Of a stretch of 64,000 nucleotides of DNA, positions 51,066-59,702 are shown one piece after another. The notes beneath the pieces are model-generated. The model saw nothing but the letters and a program-made list of their open reading frames with translations, did no database searches and was not told the origin of the DNA. The DNA lies in NCBI RefSeq assembly GCF_004745825.1, contig NZ_SRLA01000005.1, forward strand, positions 432,442-496,441, written 5' to 3'. This stretch comes from Hymenobacter fodinae. Its GTDB lineage: Bacteria > Bacteroidota > Bacteroidia > Cytophagales > Hymenobacteraceae. Positions within the stretch are counted from its first letter, which is position 1. Every line of letters starts with the position of its first letter. The translations under genes and the position numbers were made by a program.

Positions 51066-53075
51066 ATGATTTTCTCCTTACTAGACCGGCTCCGAAATGT
51101 CACGTGGCTGTGGCTTCTGGTCTTGCTATTCCTATTAATCGGTCTTAGCTGGTGGCTATATCAGGATACTATCTGGCTACCCCCTATTTTTCACCACGCC
51201 TGGGCACAAGCAGATTGGCTTTCCTTGGCCCTGAAGTTTCGGGAACGGGGGTTTGATTTTTTTCATCCCGCCACCCACAACCTTCTTACCCGCGACGGGG
51301 TAACTGGTGCTGCGTTTCCCTTACCGGCTTATCTGGCGGCCATTCTGATGGCCGTTACGCATTCAGAAGCTCCGGGCCTTATGCGCCTCCTCACATTGGG
51401 GTGTAGCCTGGGTGGCCTACTAGCGCTAGGCGCCACCGTATACCAGGCCAAGGCGGGCGTCTGGCGGGCTGGTTTGGCGGTATTATTTGTGTTTTTTGCC
51501 CCTGTATATGGGTATTATCAAGCCAGTTACCTCCCCTCAGTTCCTGCGTTTGCGGCAGCATTAGGGGGGTATTATTGCTTTTACCAATCCCGCCAGCTTA
51601 GTGGGTTACCACGCGCAGGGGCTTGGTTGTACGGGGCCGTTGCTTGGTTTACGCTGGCAGCAGCTATCCGCACGCCTTTCGCCATTCCGTTAATGGCTTC
51701 TCTGCTGCACTTAGTTGCGTTGCCGCTTCGCCGACCGCCTAACCGAGGCCGGGTGTTACTGGCCTACACGCTCAGTGGCTTTTTCCTGGTCAGCTATTTC
51801 CTCTACAACGAGTACCTGACTCGCCATTACGGTGGCTCTATGTTCCTGGCTCGCCCCCTACCATTTCAGTCACCTGCCGAAGCCCTGAGCAGTACGCAGG
51901 AAGTAGCGCGTAAATGGGGGCTTCAATTGCTGGGAAGCACGCAATGGTTTGCCTTGGTTGCCGTAGCGCTACTGGCGCTGGGGAACCGGCCATTGCACGC
52001 TTGGGTGCGCTCAGAGTGGGCTGTGCACTGGCTGCTACTCACGGGGGGCGGGTTAACGTACTATGTGCTTATGGGGCCTCAGTACCTCGACCACGATTAT
52101 TACTTTATTGATTCGCTGTTTTTGCCGTTGGTGCTGCTGTTTGCGGGTAGTCTAGTAGTGATGCCCTGGCCTAGCCGCCGTATGTGGCAACTGGGCGGCA
52201 CGGCGGCAAGTGTGGCAGTGGCTTCGCTGTGGGCGCGCGATACTCGGGCCGTGCAGATGGAGCGCTACACAGTGCATCCGAACGATTTGGGATACATGAC
52301 GCTGCAAAACTTTACCGGCAGTGCTCAGCTACTCGACTCCCTGGGCGTGCCGCGCTCAGCCCATATCACGGTCCTCGACGCCTATACCTATAATCTTCCG
52401 CTGATTTTAATGAAGCGCCGGGGCTGGACCGTGCTCACCACCAACGAGGAAAACCTGCGGGCCTCTTTTCAAGAACCTGCCGATTTGATTATAACGCAGA
52501 ACGCTACTTTCCGCTCCGATGTAGTCAGCAACTACCCCCTGATTTTGGAGCGCCTGGATTCTGTCTTCAGCAACGGCCGCCTCACGCTGTGGCGGCCGCG
52601 TGCTAGGCCAGTGCCGGTAGTATGGGAAGCCCAGACGGATTTCGAAAGTCCGCTCGACACTACCGTCTGGCTCAACAGCCACTCCTTGAGCACCGAGCAA
52701 GCTGCCTCCGGACAACAGGCATACTACCTCAAAGAGACGAGCACATTTGGTCTGACCTACAGCCGCTCGGTAGGCCAGGCCTCCCTCAGGAACCAGGACC
52801 GCCTAATTGTACGTGCGAAGTGCTGGCTTCCACAGGGTGAGTATAAAGCCCTGTTGGTAGCCAGCCTAGAGCCCCCAGGGGGCGGCCCGGCTTACTACTG
52901 GAAGGCCCTTGACTGCCGGCGTTACCAAGCCCCAGCGGGCCGCTGGACTACAGTGGGTGGCGCGTTTCACTTTCCGGCGCCCCGCACTCCGCACGATCTT
53001 TTAAAGGTCTATATAGTCAAGGATGGGGCCACGGCCATCTTGTTAGATGACGTGCGCCTGACGCTCGTTCGCTAA
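51066..53075 (+). CDS. Polytopic membrane protein, ArnT/PMT-like glycosyltransferase family (GT39/GT83-like)
   Basis: A 669-residue protein with about ten transmembrane helices in the first 390 residues (WLWLLVLLFLLIGLSWWLY, LPAYLAAILMAVTHSEA, LTLGCSLGGLLALGATVYQA, WFALVAVALLALGNRPLH and others). A soluble C-terminal domain of about 270 residues follows, ending with a beta-sandwich-like pattern (LIVRAKCWLPQGEYKALLVA, AYYWKALDCRRYQAPA). The first loop has an FFHPATHNLLTRDGVTGAAF segment with aspartate where such transferases hold a catalytic Asp. Relatives add sugars from polyprenyl phosphate in the periplasm. The ATG at 51066 is preferred over a TTG at 51039. It is followed by an LTA-synthase-like gene, so cell-envelope work is likely. 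Confidence 0.7.
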   Translation: MIFSLLDRLRNVTWLWLLVLLFLLIGLSWWLYQDTIWLPPIFHHAWAQADWLSLALKFRERGFDFFHPATHNLLTRDGVTGAAFPLPAYLAAILMAVTHSEAPGLMRLLTLGCSLGGLLALGATVYQAKAGVWRAGLAVLFVFFAPVYGYYQASYLPSVPAFAAALGGYYCFYQSRQLSGLPRAGAWLYGAVAWFTLAAAIRTPFAIPLMASLLHLVALPLRRPPNRGRVLLAYTLSGFFLVSYFLYNEYLTRHYGGSMFLARPLPFQSPAEALSSTQEVARKWGLQLLGSTQWFALVAVALLALGNRPLHAWVRSEWAVHWLLLTGGGLTYYVLMGPQYLDHDYYFIDSLFLPLVLLFAGSLVVMPWPSRRMWQLGGTAASVAVASLWARDTRAVQMERYTVHPNDLGYMTLQNFTGSAQLLDSLGVPRSAHITVLDAYTYNLPLILMKRRGWTVLTTNEENLRASFQEPADLIITQNATFRSDVVSNYPLILERLDSVFSNGRLTLWRPRARPVPVVWEAQTDFESPLDTTVWLNSHSLSTEQAASGQQAYYLKETSTFGLTYSRSVGQASLRNQDRLIVRAKCWLPQGEYKALLVASLEPPGGGPAYYWKALDCRRYQAPAGRWTTVGGAFHFPAPRTPHDLLKVYIVKDGATAILLDDVRLTLVR

Positions 53076-53117
53076 CTCTATCGTAACTCCCGTAAGCAAC
53101 CCCGGCGTTGGTTCCGT

Positions 53118-53125
53118 TACCTTTG
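53118..53125 (+). promoter_or_regulatory. Candidate TAnnTTTG element before the sulfatase-like gene
   Basis: TACCTTTG ends six bases before the GTG start at 53131, which would give a nearly leaderless transcript. No convincing -33 box is seen. Confidence 0.4.
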
Positions 53126-53130
53126 CCCTT

Positions 53131-54987
53131 GTGAGAACCCGCTTCGCGTTTCAGCCTCGGTACTTTTTGTTTTGGCTGGCGTACTTCGTGGCCGCTAAGG
53201 CCGTATTTCTGCTCTATCATTACGCCAAGTTCCGCCTGCTGCCAGACGGTACGGGGTCGCGCATCTTTGGCTACGGACTTCGGCTTGATGCTTCTGCCAC
53301 AGCCTACCTGTGCGTAATACCCTTCTCCTTATTTGTACTGGGCAGCTTACTCGGCCCCAGGTTTCCGCTAGAGCGCTTGTTGCGCTTCTTTACTGCTGTG
53401 GCTGGTATTGTAGTGGCGTTTTTTACGGTGGCCGACTTAGAGCTCTATCGAGCCTGGGGCTTCCGGCTCGATGCTACTCCCCTGCAATACCTGGCCACTC
53501 CCGGCGAAATGGCCGCCTCGGCGGGTAGCGCCCCGCTGCTGCTGCTGTTAGGGTTGTTCGTGGCGTTATTGGTGCTAGGATGGGGGTTATACAGGCAGTT
53601 GGTGGGGCCCCTGCCGGGACTGCCACCAACCTTCAGCCGTCTTCGGGCGGCCCTGGCGGGCATGCTGTATAGTCTGCTGCTAGTGGTACCCATGCGGGGC
53701 GGCGTGCAGCAGATTCCGGTTAACCAAAGCGACGTGTATTTCTCGGCGCAGCCCTTTGCTAACCATGCGGCCGTCAACGTGCCCTGGAATGTCGCCAACT
53801 CGCTCCTACTGCAGAATACGGGCCCTAACCCCTACCAATTTGTGGCTGACTCTACGGCCAACAGGGTAGTTGCCAGCCTGTACCGGCCCAGTGTTGATAC
53901 GGTGCAGCTCTTACGCACTCCTAAACCTAATGTCTTATTTATCATCCTCGAAAGCTTCACGGGTAAGCTGGTAGGCCACTTAGGGGGCGAGCGAGGCGTT
54001 ACGCCCACTCTCGATAGCTTGGCGCGCACAGATATCAGCTTCCGCCACATCTACGCCGCCGGCGACCGTAGCCAGAAGGGCTTGGTGGCACTACTCTCCG
54101 GCTATCCTAACCAGCCTGCTACCAGCATTATCAAGTATCCGCGCAAGACGGAGCGCCTGCCCCACTTGGCACGAGTGCTGAAGCGCACAGGCTACAGCAC
54201 TGCCTATTACCACGGCGGCGAACTAGCCTTTGCCAACATGAAGAGCTACCTCGTTACGGCCGGCTATGAGCGTCTCACGGAGCGAAGTGATTTTGCCCCT
54301 CAAGATCAAAACTCGAAGTGGGGCGCCCACGACCATGTGCTGCTGAACCGTATGCTGCGCGAGTTGCCTCAACAGCGCCAGCCTTTTTTTGTGACGGCCT
54401 TTACACTAAGCAGCCACGAACCCTTCGACGTACCCATGCGCCCTCACTTCCGGGGTACTAGTGAAGCCGCCCGCTTCCGAAATTCCGTTTACTACACCGA
54501 CCATGTGCTAGGCCAGTTCTTGGCCCAAGCGCGCCGGCAGCCGTGGTGGCAGAATACGCTGGTAGTACTCGTGGCCGACCATGGGCACCACCAGCCCGGC
54601 GACACGCCCAACGAGGCCCCGGCTAAGTTCCGGGTTCCGCTGCTGCTCACGGGTGGAGCCCTGCGCCCTTCCGCCAGTGGTATAGCTGTGGAAACGTATG
54701 GCAGCCAAACCGATGTAGCGGCTACTTTGCTGCACCAGCTTGGGCTGCCCAGTAGGCAATTTGCCTGGAGCCGCGACTTGCTTGCCCCTGCCCCAGTTGC
54801 CTGGCCGGGTGGGTTTGCCTTCTACTGCTTCACCGATGGCTTTGGGGTAATGACGCCGAAAGGTGGCGTCACGTATGATAATGTAGCCCGCCAAGTACTC
54901 AAGCAAAGCCGTAACCTCCCCAAGGCCCAGCTCCAGCTTGGACAGGCCTACGAGCAAGCCTCGTTTGAGGATTTTCTGAACAAGTAA
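53131..54987 (+). CDS. LTA synthase-like sulfatase (membrane phosphoglycerol/phosphoethanolamine transferase-type)
   Basis: A 618-residue protein with five N-terminal transmembrane helices (such as YFLFWLAYFVAAKAVFLLYH, YLCVIPFSLFVLGSLLG, LLLLLGLFVALLVLGWGLYR) and a periplasmic sulfatase-fold domain from about residue 255. Motifs: VLFIILESFTGK (first metal Glu), AAGDRSQKGLVALLSGYP with Ser314 where LTA synthases have the catalytic Thr, FFVTAFTLSSHEPFDVPMRP, and VVLVADHGHHQPG (metal Asp/His). The predicted start is GTG. Such enzymes move phosphoglycerol or phosphoethanolamine onto envelope polymers. The gene follows the glycosyltransferase-like gene 55 bases downstream. Confidence 0.9.
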   Translation: MRTRFAFQPRYFLFWLAYFVAAKAVFLLYHYAKFRLLPDGTGSRIFGYGLRLDASATAYLCVIPFSLFVLGSLLGPRFPLERLLRFFTAVAGIVVAFFTVADLELYRAWGFRLDATPLQYLATPGEMAASAGSAPLLLLLGLFVALLVLGWGLYRQLVGPLPGLPPTFSRLRAALAGMLYSLLLVVPMRGGVQQIPVNQSDVYFSAQPFANHAAVNVPWNVANSLLLQNTGPNPYQFVADSTANRVVASLYRPSVDTVQLLRTPKPNVLFIILESFTGKLVGHLGGERGVTPTLDSLARTDISFRHIYAAGDRSQKGLVALLSGYPNQPATSIIKYPRKTERLPHLARVLKRTGYSTAYYHGGELAFANMKSYLVTAGYERLTERSDFAPQDQNSKWGAHDHVLLNRMLRELPQQRQPFFVTAFTLSSHEPFDVPMRPHFRGTSEAARFRNSVYYTDHVLGQFLAQARRQPWWQNTLVVLVADHGHHQPGDTPNEAPAKFRVPLLLTGGALRPSASGIAVETYGSQTDVAATLLHQLGLPSRQFAWSRDLLAPAPVAWPGGFAFYCFTDGFGVMTPKGGVTYDNVARQVLKQSRNLPKAQLQLGQAYEQASFEDFLNK

Positions 54988-54992
54988 AGGCT

Positions 54993-55364
54993 ATGGCACC
55001 CTCTGAGCTACCGGAACTGCTTTTCGTGTATAATGCCGATGCCGGGCTAATTAACGGCTTCCTGGATACTGTGCACAAGCTGGTTTCGCCCTCTACGTAT
55101 GCGTGCTCTCTATGTGCCCTTACCTATGGTGCCGCCACCATGCGCCCCGAGTGGAGAGAATTTTTGAAGCACTTGCCCGCGCGCGCTACATTTCTGCACC
55201 GTAACGAGCTAGTTGAGCAATATCAGGAGCTGGCACAAGTCGCGCTGCCAGCTGTATTTCGGCGGCAGAGTGGCCTAGCCTGGCACCCTTTCCTGACGGC
55301 GGCAGAATTACAGGCCGTGCCGGAGTTGCCCCAGCTTATACAGCTGATTCAAGCCAAGCTCTAG
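54993..55364 (+). CDS. Small conserved CxxC protein
   Basis: A 123-residue cytoplasmic protein. Its core FVYNADAGLINGFLDTVHKL, VSPSTYACSLCALTYGAA and MRPEWREFLKHLPARA is a pattern I recognise from an unnamed widespread family (sometimes labelled GTPase by error), with a CSLC pair that might bind metal. The start is five bases after the sulfatase stop, so the two are translationally linked. The role is unknown. Confidence 0.75.
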   Translation: MAPSELPELLFVYNADAGLINGFLDTVHKLVSPSTYACSLCALTYGAATMRPEWREFLKHLPARATFLHRNELVEQYQELAQVALPAVFRRQSGLAWHPFLTAAELQAVPELPQLIQLIQAKL

Positions 55365-55433
55365 GCCACTTGCCGCGTAGTGCAAAATATGGATAATATA
55401 TGTACATACATTAATTATATGTATCTTTACCTA

Positions 55434-55454
55434 CCTGTGCACTAGTGGCACAGG
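55434..55454 (+). promoter_or_regulatory. Inverted repeat, possible operator before the LLM oxidoreductase
   Basis: CCTGTGC and GCACAGG flank a 7-base centre, 53 bases before the ATG at 55507 and just downstream of an AT-rich block with a TATCTTTA element. It could bind a dimeric regulator; no gene for one is adjacent. Confidence 0.35.
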
Positions 55455-55506
55455 CATACCTATCGTACCCGCTTCCACGGGCACACCTTTATAAAGTCAG
55501 AACTGT

Positions 55507-56523
55507 ATGCAAATCGGAATAGATAGTTTCGCCGCCGCCCGTCAAAGCAATGGTCCGGCTCTCAGTGGCGCAGAAGCCATATCTCAACTGCTGGACCGTA
55601 TTGAGCGAGCCGACCAGGTTGGGCTTGATGTATTTGGCATTGGGGAACATCACCGGGTTGAGTATCTCGATTCGGCTACTGCCGTTATACTGGCTGCCGC
55701 GGCGGCACGCACCAAACAAATTCGGCTAACCAGCGCCGTGACTGTACTCAGTGCCGCCGACCCCGTGCGGGTCTTTCAGGAGTTTGCAACCCTCGACCTC
55801 GTCTCGCAGGGCCGGGCTGAGATGGTGGTGGGCCGGGGCTCGTCCATTGAAGCTTTCCCCCTCTTTGGTTTCGACTTAGACGATTATGATGCGCTGTTTA
55901 CCGAGAAGCTAGAGCTACTGCTGGCCATCCGCGACCAAGAGCGCGTGCACTGGCACGGTAAATTCCGGCCAGCCCTTACGGGGCAAGGCATTTACCCTAG
56001 GCCTATGCAGGCACAGTTGCCCGTTTGGCTTGGAGTGGGTGGTACGCCTCAATCCTTTGTACGGGCTGGTATGCTGGGCTTGCCCCTAATGGTGGCCATC
56101 ATTGGGGGCGACACTCACCGCTTCCGCCCCCTGATTGATTTATACCGCAATGCTGGCAAGCAGGCGGGCTACTCGCCGGAGCAGTTGCAGGTTGGCCTTC
56201 ACTCCCTAGGGTATGTGGCAGAAACCACAGAGCAAGCCCTAGAGGAGTTTTACCCCGGCTACGCCCAAACCTTCAGCAGCCGTGCCCGCGAACGGGGTGG
56301 CGCACCTGTAACTCGGGGCCAATTTATGGCTCAGACGGGTCCCTTAGGCGCCCTTTTGGTTGGCAGCCCCGAGGAAGTTGCTACCAAAATCCTGCGGCAT
56401 AGCGAAGCGCTGGGTGGCATTTCGCGGGTAACGTTTCAGATGGACGTGGCCACGTTGCCTCACCAGAGGTTAATGGCGGCCATTGACTTGCTAGGCACTC
56501 GAGTGGCGCCCCTGATCCGCTAG
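55507..56523 (+). CDS. LLM-class flavin-dependent oxidoreductase
   Basis: A 338-residue luciferase-like monooxygenase. It has a TIM-barrel pattern with IGIDSFAAARQSNGP, DVFGIGEHHRVEYLDSATAV, RIRLTSAVTVLSAADPVRVF-like LTSAVTVLSAADPVRVFQEF, GRAEMVVGRGSSIEAFPLFG and the FMN/F420 phosphate region LPVWLGVGGTPQS. It belongs to the group with a conserved 'GRGSxIExFPLFG' stretch common in Bacteroidota and Actinobacteria. Predicted to use reduced FMN; substrate unknown. Confidence 0.92.
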   Translation: MQIGIDSFAAARQSNGPALSGAEAISQLLDRIERADQVGLDVFGIGEHHRVEYLDSATAVILAAAAARTKQIRLTSAVTVLSAADPVRVFQEFATLDLVSQGRAEMVVGRGSSIEAFPLFGFDLDDYDALFTEKLELLLAIRDQERVHWHGKFRPALTGQGIYPRPMQAQLPVWLGVGGTPQSFVRAGMLGLPLMVAIIGGDTHRFRPLIDLYRNAGKQAGYSPEQLQVGLHSLGYVAETTEQALEEFYPGYAQTFSSRARERGGAPVTRGQFMAQTGPLGALLVGSPEEVATKILRHSEALGGISRVTFQMDVATLPHQRLMAAIDLLGTRVAPLIR

Positions 56524-56552
56524 GCCACTACGCCCAACCGTTCGTCAATAGC

Positions 56553-56620
56553 AGAGGCCTACAAAACACAGCCCCCGCATTATCAGTAGATAGTGCGGGG
56601 GCTGTGTTTTGTAGGCCTCT
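56553..56620. terminator. Unusually long perfect hairpin between the LLM gene and rpiA
   Basis: Bases 56553-56579 are an exact complement of 56594-56620 (27 bp), extended by five more pairs with one wobble to about 32 bp around a four-base loop, followed by TTT. It should terminate the LLM transcript, and lies 20 bases before the rpiA ATG, so it may also act in the rpiA leader. Confidence 0.85.
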
Positions 56621-56639
56621 TTCACCTTACCAAAGCCAG

Positions 56640-57392
56640 ATGACACCTCCTGCTTCCGCCTCCAATCAACTAGACCAGGAAAAACGACTTGCTGCCGCTG
56701 CCGCCTTGCGCTGGGTGCGCGACGGGATGGTACTGGGCTTGGGTACGGGCAGCACGGCCGCCCATTTCATTGCGCTGCTGGGTGAGGCGGTGCGTGATGG
56801 GCAGTTGCGGGTACAGGCTACGGCTACTTCTCAGGCCAGCGAAGCTCAGGCCCGTGAGCTAGGTATTCCACTGTTGGAACCTCAGCGCGGACTGCGCTTC
56901 GACCTAACCATAGATGGTGCTGATGAACTGGATCCGCGGCTCCGGCTGATAAAAGGGGGCGGGGGCGCACTTCTGCGCGAGAAAGTACTAGCTACCGCCT
57001 CCCAGTATTTGCTCATCATCGCCGATTCTTCGAAGCTAGTACCTCAGCTAGGCCAGTTTCCGCTACCGCTAGAGGTCGTGCCCTTCGCCCTACCGTGGGT
57101 GCTGGATGCAGTGGCCGAGTTGGGCGGCTCCCCGGTGTTGCGCTCAGATCGGCACAATCTCAAGGAGCCCGCCCGTTCAGACCAAGGCAACTTTTTAGTA
57201 GACTGCCACTTCACGCATATTCCCGACCCGGAACAGGTAGCCGCGCAACTACAAACCATTCCGGGTGTGGTAGAGCATGGCTTGTTCCTAGGACTAGCTC
57301 AGGCAGCCTTGGTTACACAGGGCGACCAGGTGATGGTAGTGAAACCTGGGATGGAGCCCGTTTCGGCCACCAACTTTGCGGAGCTGCCCTAA
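56640..57392 (+). CDS. rpiA: Ribose-5-phosphate isomerase A
   Basis: A 250-residue RpiA that interconverts ribose 5-phosphate and ribulose 5-phosphate. The family motifs are GLGTGSTAAHFIALLG, ATATSQASEAQARELGIPLL, DLTIDGADELDPRLRLIKGG and GALLREKVLATASQYL. The ATG at 56640 was chosen because the longer frame begins inside the hairpin. It is convergent, three bases apart, with pgl, and belongs by function to the pentose phosphate set. Confidence 0.96.
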   Translation: MTPPASASNQLDQEKRLAAAAALRWVRDGMVLGLGTGSTAAHFIALLGEAVRDGQLRVQATATSQASEAQARELGIPLLEPQRGLRFDLTIDGADELDPRLRLIKGGGGALLREKVLATASQYLLIIADSSKLVPQLGQFPLPLEVVPFALPWVLDAVAELGGSPVLRSDRHNLKEPARSDQGNFLVDCHFTHIPDPEQVAAQLQTIPGVVEHGLFLGLAQAALVTQGDQVMVVKPGMEPVSATNFAELP

Positions 57393-57395
57393 AGC

Positions 57396-58160
57396 TTAAC
57401 CAGGGTTAATTGCTCCCAGCTGGCCTAGTTCAGCCGCGGCGGCTTGGTCTATAAACCACTGCACGTTGCCGCTGGTAGGGGCAATCAGTTGGGCCGGATA
57501 CTCCTCAATCTGCCGGTCTGCCGTTAGCACTCGTTTTACTGCCAGCGCTTTATCACCCCCGTACACCAAGAAAGCCACTGCCCGCGCCTGATTAATCAGG
57601 GGAGCCGTGAAGGTGATGCGGTAGGCCTGCTTTTCCTCCACAAACACGGCCTGCACGTTGGCTTCGGTGGTGTGCAGCACGGGTGTGTGAGGGAACAACG
57701 AGGCTGTGTGTGAGTTGTCGCCCAGGCCCAACAATATTAGGTCAAACCGGACGGCGTAGGGAGCGAAGAATTGTTCGATGTCTTGGGTGTACTGCTGCGC
57801 CGCCTGCTCTGGTGGCAATGCGGTATTCACGGCAAACACTTGCTCGGCCTTGATGCCCAAGGGGTCTAACAAAGCCGCCTTCGCCATACCATAGTTGCTC
57901 TCGGGGTCATCGTGCGGAACGTTGCGCTCATCACCGAAGAAGAACGCTCCTTTTTCCCAGGGTATCTGGTCGCGGTACTCGGCAGATGCTAGCAGTTCAA
58001 ATAGCTTCCGCGGCGAGTTACCGCCAGACAGGGCTACGCTGAACTGGACTTGTGCGGCTACTGCCTTTAAGGCCGAATCCCGGAAGAAATCGGCCAGTTG
58101 GCGCAGTACTTCCTCACTAGACGAGGCAATGTGCAGCTCTGGGAGATTATTTTTTTCCAT
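57396..58160 (-). CDS. pgl: 6-phosphogluconolactonase
   Basis: A 254-residue DevB/SOL-type lactonase that hydrolyses 6-phosphogluconolactone. Signatures: FSVALSGGNSPRKLFELLAS, FFFGDERNVPHDDPESNYGM, FDLILLGLGDNSHTASLFPH and ITFTAPLINQARAVAFLVYG. The ATG at 58160 starts at the usual N-terminus and overlaps the end of zwf by 14 bases, implying coupled translation. It should be the last gene of the galK-galT-gnd-zwf-pgl series. Confidence 0.95.
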   Translation of the reverse strand: MEKNNLPELHIASSSEEVLRQLADFFRDSALKAVAAQVQFSVALSGGNSPRKLFELLASAEYRDQIPWEKGAFFFGDERNVPHDDPESNYGMAKAALLDPLGIKAEQVFAVNTALPPEQAAQQYTQDIEQFFAPYAVRFDLILLGLGDNSHTASLFPHTPVLHTTEANVQAVFVEEKQAYRITFTAPLINQARAVAFLVYGGDKALAVKRVLTADRQIEEYPAQLIAPTSGNVQWFIDQAAAAELGQLGAINPG

Positions 58161-59661
58161 TGAGCGGGAGGGTAAACCAGTGATACCCGTCGCGGGCAAT
58201 GAGGGCTTCGGCCACTTCCGGTCCCCAAGAGTCGGCGGAGTAGTTAGGAAAGCTCTGGCTGGCACGGCCTTCCCAAGAGTTAAGAATGGGCATGATCAAG
58301 TCCCAGGCCGCTTCTACTTGGTCGCCGCGCATGAACAAGGTCTGGTCGCCCAGCATGGTATCCAGCAGTAGCGTCTCGTAGGCCTCTGGTGCTTGATTGG
58401 AGTAGGTGCCTTTGTAGTCAAAGACCATGTCCACGGTGTTGAGCATCATGTCTAGGCCAGGGCGCTTAGCCTGCACCTGCAGCCGAATACTCATTTCAGG
58501 CTGAATACTGATGATCAGACGGTTTTGCTGCCAGCTTTCGGCCGTTTCCGTCGGAAATACGCAGTGCGGCACATCCTTGAACTGCACCGTAATGCTGGAG
58601 GCCGAACGATGCATCCGCTTCCCGGTGCGCAAGTAAAACGGCACATTTTGCCAGCGCCAGTTGTCCACGAAAAACTTCACGGCCGCAAACGTCTCGGTAT
58701 TAGAAGGCGGCTTCGACTCCACTTCATCGCGGTAGCCGGGCACTTTCTTGCCCTCCATCCAGCCAGCGCCGTACTGCCCCCGTACCGCCGACTCCCGCAC
58801 TGTTTCGGGCGTAAACCGGCGCATGGCCCGCAGTACGTCTACTTTCCGGTTGCGCACCTCATCGGCGTTGAAATTCACGGGCGGCTCCATAGCCACCAGG
58901 CACAGCAACTGTAGCAAGTGGTTCTGAATCATGTCGCGCAGGGCACCCGCGCCATTGTAATACCCACCCCGGTCTCCTACTCCCAGCTGCTCCGTCACGG
59001 AAATCTGCACGTGGTCGATGTAGTTGCGGTTCCAGAGGGGCTCGAATAAGGCATTAGCAAAGCGGAAAGCCATGATATTCTGCACGGTCTCTTTGCCCAG
59101 ATAGTGGTCGATCCGGTAGATCTGCTGCTCCGTGAAAATCTGGCCTAAGAGCTGGTTCAGTTGCTTAGCTGACTCCAAATCGTGCCCAAAGGGCTTTTCA
59201 ATTACAATCCGCGTGCGCTCCGGGTCAGCCGAAAGCTTACTCTTCGCAATGTTTTGGGCAATAACCGGGAAAAAATCAGGCGCCACTGCCAGATAGTAAA
59301 TCACGTTGGGCTGGGTACCCCACTCCTTCGTGTAGTCCTGAATACGCCGCACAAAAGGCTCATAAGCCGCCGCATCCTGCACATCAGCCGCCTGGTATAC
59401 TACATGGCTGGCAAATGTTTCCCAAGTCTCGGGGTTGGCCTTGCCGCTCCGCGAAAATTGGTTTATTCCTTCTAATATCCGCTCCCGGAAGGCTTTGTCG
59501 GTGAGAGTGGTACGGCCGGTGCCAATGATGGCAAACTGCTCGGGCAGCCACCCATCTATGAATAGGTTATACAGGGCGGGCGCCAGTTTGCGCGCGTTCA
59601 AATCTCCAGTGCCGCCAAAAATGACAAAAACAGTGGGTTGGATATTCTTATGGCTACTCAT
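58147..59661 (-). CDS. zwf: Glucose-6-phosphate 1-dehydrogenase
   Basis: A 504-residue NADP-dependent dehydrogenase, first step of the oxidative pentose phosphate pathway. It has VFVIFGGTGDLNARKLAPAL, the substrate site IDHYLGKETVQNIMAFRFAN, and the C-terminal region with GVGDRGGYYNGAGALRDMIQ. Length is typical (about 490-510). It follows gnd by 41 bases and overlaps pgl. Confidence 0.97.
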   Translation of the reverse strand: MSSHKNIQPTVFVIFGGTGDLNARKLAPALYNLFIDGWLPEQFAIIGTGRTTLTDKAFRERILEGINQFSRSGKANPETWETFASHVVYQAADVQDAAAYEPFVRRIQDYTKEWGTQPNVIYYLAVAPDFFPVIAQNIAKSKLSADPERTRIVIEKPFGHDLESAKQLNQLLGQIFTEQQIYRIDHYLGKETVQNIMAFRFANALFEPLWNRNYIDHVQISVTEQLGVGDRGGYYNGAGALRDMIQNHLLQLLCLVAMEPPVNFNADEVRNRKVDVLRAMRRFTPETVRESAVRGQYGAGWMEGKKVPGYRDEVESKPPSNTETFAAVKFFVDNWRWQNVPFYLRTGKRMHRSASSITVQFKDVPHCVFPTETAESWQQNRLIISIQPEMSIRLQVQAKRPGLDMMLNTVDMVFDYKGTYSNQAPEAYETLLLDTMLGDQTLFMRGDQVEAAWDLIMPILNSWEGRASQSFPNYSADSWGPEVAEALIARDGYHWFTLPLNGKK

Positions 59662-59702
59662 GCCTATAGCTTGCTTTACGGATTCGAATGAGAGAAACTA
59701 GA

